From Pseudobdellovibrionaceae bacterium (GTDB lineage: Bacteria; Bdellovibrionota; Bdellovibrionia; Bdellovibrionales; Bdellovibrionaceae): 64,000 nucleotides of DNA. The notes beneath the pieces are model-generated. The model saw only the letters and a program-made list of their open reading frames with translations, did no database searches and was not told the origin of the DNA. Shown piece by piece: positions 33,984 to 41,108 of this stretch (position 1 is its first letter; the number at the start of each line of letters is the position of its first letter). The position numbers were made by a program, and so were the translations under genes. Location: NCBI GenBank assembly GCA_019637915.1, contig JAHBUV010000001.1:2388565-2452564 (forward strand). Reading direction: 5' to 3'.

Positions 33984-34597
33984 AGGATTTTGCAGGCCTC
34001 GTCGAAATCCAGGCGCGGCGCCCGCGGGAACAACCGCGATTCGTCGCCGTAGCCGATGTTGCACAGGAAATTCGATTTCCAGCTGCTGCCCTCGAAAAAC
34101 ACCTCGTCGACCTGCGTGTTGCTGAAGCCCGACATCGGCCCGCAATCGAGCCCCAGGGAACGCGCCGCCAGGAGCAGGTAGGCGCCCTGCAGGGTGGCGT
34201 TGCGGAATTCCGTCTCGAACGTCAGCCGTCCCTTGCCGTAGAACATCTCCCGCGCGCGCGGATTGTGCGGGGCGAGCTCGGGCATTTTGTCGTAATACTG
34301 ATCGTCCATGGCGACGATGATGGTGACGGGCGCGGCGCGGACTTTCTTGACGTTGCCGTCATCGAGGCAGGGGATGAGTTTTTCCTTGGCCTCTTCGGAT
34401 TCGATGAAGACGAAACGGGCCGGGCAGCAATTGGCGCTGGTCGGCCCCATTTTCAGAAGATCGTAGAGTTCATGAAGGGTTTCGCGGGGGATCTTGCGGT
34501 CCTGCCAGGCGTAGTAGGTGCGCGCCTTCAGGAAAAGCTGGTCCAGGGCGTGGGATTCCAGGGCGTGCTTGCGGGGGCGCAGAACTTCCGTTTCCAT
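33980..34597 (-). CDS. nitroreductase-family protein (RutE-like)
   Basis: 205 residues, FMN-type nitroreductase fold. GPTSANCCPARFVFIES, ARSLGLDCGPMSGF and NIGYGDESRLFPRAPRLDF match the malonic semialdehyde reductase (RutE/HadB) branch. It reduces small carbonyl or nitro compounds with NAD(P)H. There is no rut cluster, so the substrate is open. The SD sequence (GGAAGGG) and the A of the start codon are buried in a 14-base hairpin (34597-34626). Confidence 0.88.
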
Positions 34598-34626
34598 TCA
34601 AGTCCCTTCCGCGGAGGGGACTTGAA
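34597..34626 (-). promoter_or_regulatory. hairpin sequestering the nitroreductase ribosome binding site
   Basis: On the minus strand, TTCAAGTCCCCTCC, two to four loop bases, then GGAAGGGACTTGAA, pairing 13 of 14. The 3' arm holds the Shine-Dalgarno and touches the ATG at 34597. It could be an RNA switch, an operator, or a read-through barrier from the motor operon 14 bases upstream. Confidence 0.65.
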
Positions 34627-34640
34627 TGTCCGCATCCGCA

Positions 34641-35978
34641 CTATTTCGGGAGCACCACGCTGGGAACCGCCATCCTCAAGGAGAAGCGGGCGCCCTCGAC
34701 ATATTCATAAACAACGCTTCCGGCCAGGCGCACGGAGTTGTTCTCAGGATCGTAGTGCCAGCCACCGACGCGCTTCTGGGGGATCAGCTGGCCTTTTCCC
34801 TGGGCCAGCGCTTCCGGCGTCCCGTAGCGGACTTCGATCATGACGCCTTTGTCGTTAAAAAGCGGCCGCTGATCAAGGTAAATTTCCTTCTCAAGGGCTT
34901 TCATCGTGATATCGGAACCGATTTTGGACAAATCGCTGCCGAAGCTTTTTTTCGTCAGGCTCTTGATGTGCTTCTGACGGATTTCCTGGGTCGATCCCGA
35001 AGAGGGGTTGGCCAGCACGATGAAGTTTTCAAGATTGGTCGGGCCGAAACCGTTGCGGCACTTGCCGTTGTTCTTCGGTTGACCCTTGACCGTGTCGAAG
35101 CACTCGGGGTGGTAGCGCGGGTGAACGCGCAGGCCCCAGTCCTTTTTTTCGTCCGCGTCGGCCTGCGAGACCAGGACGCCGTACACGGAAACGCGGTCTT
35201 TCCTGCCGCCCTTGAAATCAAAAAGCTCCTGGGCCATCTGTTCAGCGGAGATCGAGGCCGAGGCATCGTCGGCGTCCGTCACCACGACCACCACGAGGGC
35301 GGCGTCTTCGCGGAAGAAGCCTTCATTGACGGCGCCGCGCCCCCCTTTTTTCAGGGCGGCGGACAGCGGCGAGAAGACCTCTTCCGTTTCGGGACCGCCC
35401 TGCTCATAGGGGGTCACGCCGATTTTCAGGGTGGAGGCGAGGATCTTCTCGTTGTTCTTGAAACGCGTGACGAAACGGGCCTTCAGGTACTGGTTCTTTT
35501 CGTCTTTGATCCGGCGCAATTCGCCGATCTGGTAGGAATCGCTCTTGCCGGAGTTGGCCTTGTAGTAACGATCGGTGCTGTCCCAGACGGAAATGACGCC
35601 GATGTTGTAGTTGATCATCCTGTTCTTCTGCAGGCCCGCCACGAAGGAGTTGATGTTGTTGCTCAGGTTTTCCTGGGCGGACTTCATGCTGTCCGAGTCG
35701 TCGACGACGAACAGGATGTCGATGTTCGGGTTGAAATCGAACTGCCGGCCGCCGCCGTCGATGGTGATCCATTTCGGCTTCGGGTTTTCAAACGTCGGTT
35801 TCTTCTCGGGCTTGATGTTCAGGATCGTGTCCTTCGGCAGCTCGGGCTGTTGAGGCGCCTGGTACTCCGTGATCCGGGGGGAATGATACATGTCCGTGGC
35901 TTCCGGCGCGCAAGCCGAAAGGCCCGTCAGGGCCGAAACGGACAGCAGCAGGGATGTGATTTTCATCGAGGCTTTCAC
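34641..35978 (-). CDS. von Willebrand factor A-domain lipoprotein (last gene of motor operon)
   Basis: 445 residues from the GTG at 35978, chosen because GGAGG lies five bases upstream and the codon overlaps the previous stop (ATGTGA); the ATG at 35966 is too far from that site. The lipobox is LSAC (Cys23). A vWA domain has the MIDAS motif DDSDS (93-97) and later TDADDAS. Such domains bind partner proteins through a divalent cation. It is the last gene of the ten-gene gliding-like operon. Confidence 0.85.
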   Translation of the reverse strand: MKASMKITSLLLSVSALTGLSACAPEATDMYHSPRITEYQAPQQPELPKDTILNIKPEKKPTFENPKPKWITIDGGGRQFDFNPNIDILFVVDDSDSMKSAQENLSNNINSFVAGLQKNRMINYNIGVISVWDSTDRYYKANSGKSDSYQIGELRRIKDEKNQYLKARFVTRFKNNEKILASTLKIGVTPYEQGGPETEEVFSPLSAALKKGGRGAVNEGFFREDAALVVVVVTDADDASASISAEQMAQELFDFKGGRKDRVSVYGVLVSQADADEKKDWGLRVHPRYHPECFDTVKGQPKNNGKCRNGFGPTNLENFIVLANPSSGSTQEIRQKHIKSLTKKSFGSDLSKIGSDITMKALEKEIYLDQRPLFNDKGVMIEVRYGTPEALAQGKGQLIPQKRVGGWHYDPENNSVRLAGSVVYEYVEGARFSLRMAVPSVVLPK

Positions 35979-37051
35979 ATTTTCCTCCGGATGTTCTGCG
36001 GGCAGGAATTCACTTTCACTTGGTACTTGTCGAGTTCGTCGATCCACGGGCGGCCGTCATCGGCGAAGATCAGGTCGTCCTCGCCGGCTTCGTTGAACCG
36101 GCCGCGGGCGAAGCTGTTCTTGTCCAGGCCCTGGTCGGTGTGGACGCGCTGGGTGACTTCCACTTTGATGAGGTTCAATTTCTGCACCATGCGGAAGTTC
36201 TCGTTGGTCTCGTTCTGCGCGAGCTTTTTCATGCGGTCGCGCAGGAGCTCGCGGGCGTTGGCGGCGTTCTTTTCCAGGCGCAGCAGGATGGTCTGCAGGA
36301 GGCGGTCCTTGGAGGAGGCCAAAGCCTCCTGGATGACCGGAACGCCGGCTTCGGCCATCTTGATGCGCAGGATGTACTTCTGGACGCTCACGTCGCGGTA
36401 GAACAAGCGCGGCAGGGTTTTGGCGTTTTCACCCACGTCGTGGAAGGACAGGGGGAACGCGTCGGCTTTGTCGATGACGTTCTGCAGGGCTTCGTTGTGG
36501 CCCGAGGCCGCGAGCTTTTGAATGTCGTCGATGCGGGCCTTCTGCGATTCGCTGAACGTCGTCAGCGTCTCGAGGCTGCCCTTGTAGTCGCAGATCTTCA
36601 AATGCGCCAGGGATTGCAGGAAAAACGGTTCGGAGCCGACCACGGCGCGGAAGGCCGGGCTCAGCAAAGTCTTGGTCTGGGCCAGGGCGCCCTGCACGTC
36701 ATCCTTGCGCAGGTAGGACCAGCCTTTTTCCTCGACGGCTTCCAGCCAGGAGTCCGAGGACTTGGGGATCCTGTTGTACTGCGCGATGGCCGCGTCGTAT
36801 TTCCTCTGTTCGAAGAGGGTGCGGGCCTTCAACATGGCGCTCTTCTCGTCGGCCACGGGGCGGACGATGGATTCGCTCTCGACGCGGGTCAGGTCCAGAA
36901 GGCGCGACAAGCGCGCCTTGTCCTGCACGGACGACTGCACGTCCTTCGCCCACGCCTTGACGGACAGGGTCTCTTGCGCCAACGCCGGCGCAGCGAAACC
37001 CAAAAGGCCCGCGCTCAACAACGTGTGGATCAAAAGTCCCCGCGATTTCAT
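35975..37051 (-). CDS. secreted TPR-like protein of motor operon
   Basis: 358 residues: signal peptide ending at ALA-QE, then helical repeats (ARTLFEQRKYDAAIAQYNRIP, LEAVEEKGWSYLRKDDVQGAL) typical of tetratricopeptide modules. Layout resembles the periplasmic TPR component GltE of the Myxococcus gliding machine, but this assignment rests on context. It starts with an ATG that overlaps the beta-barrel gene stop by 4 bases, and couples by ATGTGA to the vWA gene. Confidence 0.78.
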   Translation of the reverse strand: MKSRGLLIHTLLSAGLLGFAAPALAQETLSVKAWAKDVQSSVQDKARLSRLLDLTRVESESIVRPVADEKSAMLKARTLFEQRKYDAAIAQYNRIPKSSDSWLEAVEEKGWSYLRKDDVQGALAQTKTLLSPAFRAVVGSEPFFLQSLAHLKICDYKGSLETLTTFSESQKARIDDIQKLAASGHNEALQNVIDKADAFPLSFHDVGENAKTLPRLFYRDVSVQKYILRIKMAEAGVPVIQEALASSKDRLLQTILLRLEKNAANARELLRDRMKKLAQNETNENFRMVQKLNLIKVEVTQRVHTDQGLDKNSFARGRFNEAGEDDLIFADDGRPWIDELDKYQVKVNSCPQNIRRKM

Positions 37052-37800
37052 AACAGGAATCCCATCCCCACGCTGGCGACGCCGGCGTGGATGTTGCGGG
37101 TGGCGCCGTTGGTCGGCAGGTAGTCTTTGTAGTTCTGGTAGCGGACTTCGCCGCGGATGGTGAAGTGCTGGCTCGCCCAGATGCCGACGCCGACGCCGGC
37201 CGTGTACAGGGCGCTCGAACCCGAGGACAACTGCATCTGGCCGCCGCCGGCCAGCAGGTACATGTCGAACTGGGTGACGCTGTTCTCGAGGAAACTCGTT
37301 TTGCCGTAGACCGGATACCAGTTCAGCACGGCCATGGCGGAGGACAGGGGATAATCGATGTCCGGGTTGCTCGAGTAAGCGTTGATTCTCTGGGCTTCGC
37401 GGGCCTCGTCGAACACGCGCTGGCCTTCGGGGGTCAAGCCGTTGCGGTGATCGAAGTAGCGCGCGCCGATGGACCAGCGGGGATTGAGGTGGAAATCCAC
37501 CGAGGCGCCCAGGTTCTGGGTGCGCACGTAAGGATCGCCGCCCATGATGCCGCCGTAGCTGACGCCGAACTCGAAGCGCATGTTGCGCTCGACGGCGCGA
37601 CGTTGCACGATGCGGGCGCGGTTCTGGGGATCCAGGGACTGGGCCATTTGCATCAGGGCTTCGTTGCCGCCGAGGCTGTCAACGTCCTGTTCGACGTTCA
37701 CGCGCTTCGGAGCTTTGTTCTTGCTCTGGGCGAAGGCGCTTTGGACGCCGGCGATCAGAGCGACCGTCAGGGCGAGGCGGGTGAGGGTGTGGAGTTTCAT
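37048..37800 (-). CDS. outer-membrane beta-barrel protein of motor operon
   Basis: 250 residues from the ATG at 37800 (ATGA overlap with the upstream gene). Signal peptide ends SAFA-QS. The mature part alternates amphipathic strands with aromatic edges (MRFEFGVSYGGIMGG, LGASVDFHLNPRWSIGARYFDHRNG, FTIRGEVRYQNYKD) and ends in VGMGFLL, the hydrophobic C-terminal strand required for barrel insertion. Equivalent to the GltA/GltB-type barrels by context (inference). Probably anchors the machine in the outer membrane. Confidence 0.8.
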   Translation of the reverse strand: MKLHTLTRLALTVALIAGVQSAFAQSKNKAPKRVNVEQDVDSLGGNEALMQMAQSLDPQNRARIVQRRAVERNMRFEFGVSYGGIMGGDPYVRTQNLGASVDFHLNPRWSIGARYFDHRNGLTPEGQRVFDEAREAQRINAYSSNPDIDYPLSSAMAVLNWYPVYGKTSFLENSVTQFDMYLLAGGGQMQLSSGSSALYTAGVGVGIWASQHFTIRGEVRYQNYKDYLPTNGATRNIHAGVASVGMGFLL

Positions 37801-39521
37801 TTCTTCTTCTCCTGACCTTTGTTGGTGGCCGCCCCCGCGGGTTGTTGTTTCTTGACCGTCGGTTGTTGCTTCGCCGCCGGCTTCGTCGCCGTCGACGGTT
37901 TGGCCGGAGTCGCGGCCGGCTTTTGGGCGGCTTGCGGCTTGGCGGCAGTCGGCGGCTTGGCCTGGGGCTTCGCTTGTCCTTGCGGCTTCACCTGACCTTG
38001 CGGCTTCGCTTGTCCTTGCGGCTTCGCTTGTCCTTGCGGCTTCGCTTGTCCTTGCGGCTTCGCTTGTCCTTGCGGCTTCGCTTGTCCTTGCGGCTTCGCT
38101 TGTCCTTGCGGCTTCGCCGTCGCCGCCGGAGCGCACTTGGCGCTCTTTTTCGCGGCCGACGTCTTCAGGGTTTGTTGGACCTCATCGGTCAACTGGCCGT
38201 CGACGGTGACCGTGGCTTTGAAAAGCAGTTCGTTCTGCAGCTCTTTGCTGTCGGCGTCGCAGGCCACGGACCAGGTGATTTCGCATTCCTGGCGGAAGGC
38301 GCCCTTGGCGGACACCTGGCAGCTCGCCGTCGGCGAACCGATCAGGTTGCGGATTTCCGGCAGCTCGACTTTGACTTCGGCCTTCGGGTTGGCGGATTCG
38401 GCCGTGAACACCAGGCGGATCGTCCCGCCGGGGATCAGGGCCAGGGACGTGCCCTTGATGCCGCTGAAGTTGAAGCGGGCGGAGCCCACCGGTTTCGAGT
38501 AACCGATTTTCAGCTGACGGAGGACTTCCGGGGTGGACGCGCCCGTCGGGCTGTAGACCTTGGCGCTCAAGCGCACGCGGCTGCCGTCGGCGTCTTTCAT
38601 GACAGCGCCGGTTTGCGACAGCTGCGGCTGCACGGGGATGTTCTTGGTGTCGAAGAGACGGTGGAACTTCCAGGTGAAGTTGCCCAGGTACTCGTCACCT
38701 TTGGTCGTGTCGACCAGAACGTGGCGGGCGCCGTCGAGCTCCAGGAATTTGTTCCCGGCCGTCGTGCTGATGCCGTCGTAAGAGAGCACCAAGCGCGGTT
38801 TTTGCGGGGAGTTCTGGTCCACGCCCGGCACTTTCACCGTGATCGAGAAGGGCGTGATGGCGTCTTCGGCGATTTCCGTCGGCAGGCCTTCGAACTTCAG
38901 CTCGGAGGGCGGCGTCTGGTCGCGCAGGACGTCGATCCGGATCTCTTCTTCCTTCATCACGCTGGAGAGCTGGGCGCGCTCGGCCTCGTTGTTGGCCTTG
39001 GTGATTTGCGGGATGACTTTCACCTTCAGGGATTTGCGCGCGGAATTGGCGGAAATCGTGCCATAAGCCGGCGTCCAGGTCAGGGCGTACACGCCTTTTT
39101 CCTGGGCGCTGGAGACGTCTTGCAGGGTGATGCCCTCGTCCGGGCGGGACACGAGGCTCAAACGGGCCTCGACGCCCGGGAGAAGGGCGCGCACGCGGAT
39201 TTTGAAGCTGGCTTTCTGGCCTTCGATGAAGGTCATGTCCGCTTCCGGCGTCACGACGACGAAGTTCTTATCGATGGTTTTCTGCTCGATGGGCTTTTCG
39301 ACGACCACGATTTTTTCAACCGGGACCTCGACGCGGACCTCTTTCGGGATGTAGATTTTTTCCGGCACTCTCTGGACCTGCGGGACCACCGGGCCGTTCT
39401 GGGCCTGGCTGTGCTCACGGATCTGCGTCAGATCGCCTTTGTCCAAGGGGTCTTTGCCGGTCCCGCAGGCCGTCAGGGCGGCGGCGAGGGTCAAGGGGAT
39501 GAGGGTTTTGATCGTTTTCAT
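37797..39521 (-). CDS. periplasmic lipoprotein with C-terminal AKPQGQ repeats
   Basis: 574 residues. The ATG at 39521 has AAGGAG eight bases upstream; the ATG at 39527 is only two bases from it. Lipobox LTAC (Cys19). Then a Val/Pro/Lys-rich linker (RVPEKIYIPKEVRVEVPVEKIVVVEKP), several Ig-like beta modules, and a C-terminal tail of about nine AKPQGQ hexapeptides plus further Ala/Lys/Pro sequence. The basic, extended tail could cross the peptidoglycan. Coupled by ATGA to the beta-barrel gene. No exact family. Confidence 0.78.
   Translation of the reverse strand: MKTIKTLIPLTLAAALTACGTGKDPLDKGDLTQIREHSQAQNGPVVPQVQRVPEKIYIPKEVRVEVPVEKIVVVEKPIEQKTIDKNFVVVTPEADMTFIEGQKASFKIRVRALLPGVEARLSLVSRPDEGITLQDVSSAQEKGVYALTWTPAYGTISANSARKSLKVKVIPQITKANNEAERAQLSSVMKEEEIRIDVLRDQTPPSELKFEGLPTEIAEDAITPFSITVKVPGVDQNSPQKPRLVLSYDGISTTAGNKFLELDGARHVLVDTTKGDEYLGNFTWKFHRLFDTKNIPVQPQLSQTGAVMKDADGSRVRLSAKVYSPTGASTPEVLRQLKIGYSKPVGSARFNFSGIKGTSLALIPGGTIRLVFTAESANPKAEVKVELPEIRNLIGSPTASCQVSAKGAFRQECEITWSVACDADSKELQNELLFKATVTVDGQLTDEVQQTLKTSAAKKSAKCAPAATAKPQGQAKPQGQAKPQGQAKPQGQAKPQGQAKPQGQAKPQGQVKPQGQAKPQAKPPTAAKPQAAQKPAATPAKPSTATKPAAKQQPTVKKQQPAGAATNKGQEKKK
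37963..38118 (-). repeat. 18-bp tandem repeat coding for AKPQGQ
   Basis: Eight full units of tgcggcttcgcttgtcct plus a partial one, six of them identical in a row (37999-38106) and the first two variant. Each unit is six codons, so slippage changes tail length without frameshift. Confidence 0.92.
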
Positions 39522-39536
39522 TTTCATCTCTCCTTG

Positions 39537-40823
39537 TTACCGACTGCTCACGCGACGGAGTTCAAACGGATAAAGCACATCGACGTTCACGTTGCCGACG
39601 GGGCGCGGGAACTGCCAGGTTTTCATCCGGGCGACCATGCAGCCTTCGACGGCGGCCGAACCCAGCGAGGATTGCGCGATGCGGGCTCTCGAGATGCGGC
39701 CTTGGCCGTTGATCACGAAATCCACCGAGACGCGACCGCTCAGGTCGGGTTTGCCTTGCAGACCTTGTTCATAGCAATAAATGATCTGGCCTTTGTTGCG
39801 GTTGATGACGGCGGCGATCTGATCGCGGTCGAGACCGCCTTCGATCGAAGCCTCTTCATCGAGGGGCAGACTGATGCCGCCGGTGCTGCCGACCAGCGAG
39901 ATCTTGCCGTAACCGGCGCGACCGCCGCCCTGGCCGCGGGTGCCGTAGCCGCCGGCGCTCTGGGCGCGGCCGCCTTCACCGGAGCTGCCGGCGATGAGGC
40001 CGTTGCCCGGAAGGACGCCCTTCATGCCGCCGCGGCCGTTGCCGCCGACGCCACCGCCGCCCGAGCCGACGCCGGCCGAGCGGATGTTTTTCACCGAGTT
40101 CACGTCGAGGCCTTCATAACCGCGCGTGCCGTTCTTGACGCCGCCCAAAGCGGCGAGGGCGCCGACGTTCTGCAGGTTCTGCGGACGGTCGTTGCGCACG
40201 ACGATGGGCTGCTTACGGACCACCGGGGTGGGCGCGCGTTTGGCCACGGCCTGCACCGGTTTCACCCGCTGCGGCTTGATGACCGTTTTGTTGGCGATTT
40301 TTTTGATGTTGGTTTTACGCGGCACGATCTTCTTCTCGGAGACCTTCACGTGCTGCGGCTTTTCCACGACCGGCTTCGTCTCTTCTTTCGGCGGGACGAC
40401 GATGGTGACGAGCTGCGGTTCTTCCGGTTTGTTGAAGAAGCTGAGCCCGAAGGACAGGGCCACCAGCAGCACCACGGCGACGCCGTGACCGATGGCGGTC
40501 TTTTTCAGGAGGACCGTCATCCGCTCCTTGTCTTCTTCCGGGGGCAGTTCATGGGTGGGGCTCATCGGGGCGGTGGAATTTTCCGCCAGCTTCAGACGAC
40601 CGATGCCCACGAGGGTGGCCGGGCCTTTCTGCAAAGAGGCCACCGAGACCTTTTTGATCACCTGGTACTCGACCTCGTCCTTGTCGAGGGCGGCCAGATT
40701 GGCGTGACCCTCGATCCGGCGGTTGTCGAGACGGTAAATGACGTTGAATTCATCCGTGCCCACATCGAAAGTGCGGACTTGCTGACCCAACTTGTTTTCC
40801 AGAACCAGGCGTGCGGTCTTCAT
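39537..40823 (-). CDS. AgmX/TonB-like energy-transducing protein
   Basis: 428 residues. Cytoplasmic N-terminal domain (about 1-105), one TM helix at 109-130, a Lys/Pro-rich periplasmic stalk, a Gly-rich flexible part, and a C-terminal TonB-like domain (about 330-428: RDQIAAVINRNKGQIIYCYEQGL, DLSGRVSVDFVINGQGRISRARI, GCMVARMKTWQFP) that matches the AgmX/PglI C-terminal family. It probably carries TolQ/TolR motor force across the periplasm. Unlike typical AgmX it shows no N-terminal zinc ribbon. Confidence 0.85.
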   Translation of the reverse strand: MKTARLVLENKLGQQVRTFDVGTDEFNVIYRLDNRRIEGHANLAALDKDEVEYQVIKKVSVASLQKGPATLVGIGRLKLAENSTAPMSPTHELPPEEDKERMTVLLKKTAIGHGVAVVLLVALSFGLSFFNKPEEPQLVTIVVPPKEETKPVVEKPQHVKVSEKKIVPRKTNIKKIANKTVIKPQRVKPVQAVAKRAPTPVVRKQPIVVRNDRPQNLQNVGALAALGGVKNGTRGYEGLDVNSVKNIRSAGVGSGGGGVGGNGRGGMKGVLPGNGLIAGSSGEGGRAQSAGGYGTRGQGGGRAGYGKISLVGSTGGISLPLDEEASIEGGLDRDQIAAVINRNKGQIIYCYEQGLQGKPDLSGRVSVDFVINGQGRISRARIAQSSLGSAAVEGCMVARMKTWQFPRPVGNVNVDVLYPFELRRVSSR

Positions 40824-40835
40824 ATCGTCATTCCC

Positions 40836-41108
40836 TTAGTTACGTTCCACATCGCGTCTGATGCGATCATTGAAGTTCTTGCGGGCCCCGAGCAGATCTT
40901 CCAGGTACTTGTCGTTTTCCACGGTGGCCGTCGTGCTTGGCGAGTTCTGGAATTTCCCGTGGAGAGACGAAGCGTCGAAACGGAAGGAAGTGCCCAATTT
41001 CGTCTCCACGTACCTGGGCTGGGGCTTGCCTTTTCGTTTCGGGGCCGTTTTCGCCTCCGACACGCTGAAGGCCAGCAAAAGGGAGGCCATGAAAATCGCG
41101 GTTTTCAC
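40836..41108 (-). CDS. small secreted protein of motor operon
   Basis: 90 residues from a GTG at 41108, one base after the TPR gene stop; AGGAG lies at the right distance. Signal peptide (MKTAIFMASLLLAFSVSEA), then a basic Lys/Pro patch (PKRKGKPQPRY) and a helical end (DLLGARKNFNDRIRRDVERN). Too short to classify. Its conserved position inside the operon suggests an accessory subunit. Confidence 0.7.
   Translation of the reverse strand: MKTAIFMASLLLAFSVSEAKTAPKRKGKPQPRYVETKLGTSFRFDASSLHGKFQNSPSTTATVENDKYLEDLLGARKNFNDRIRRDVERN

Noticed and set aside
37963..38118. Possible CRISPR array
   Set aside because: Units are directly adjacent 18-mers with no spacers and lie in a coding frame.
37048..38136. 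N-terminal extension of the beta-barrel protein through the repeat region
   Set aside because: The extension is the 18-bp repeat read in another frame (repeated RTSEAA); a signal peptide and ATGA overlap place the start at 37800.
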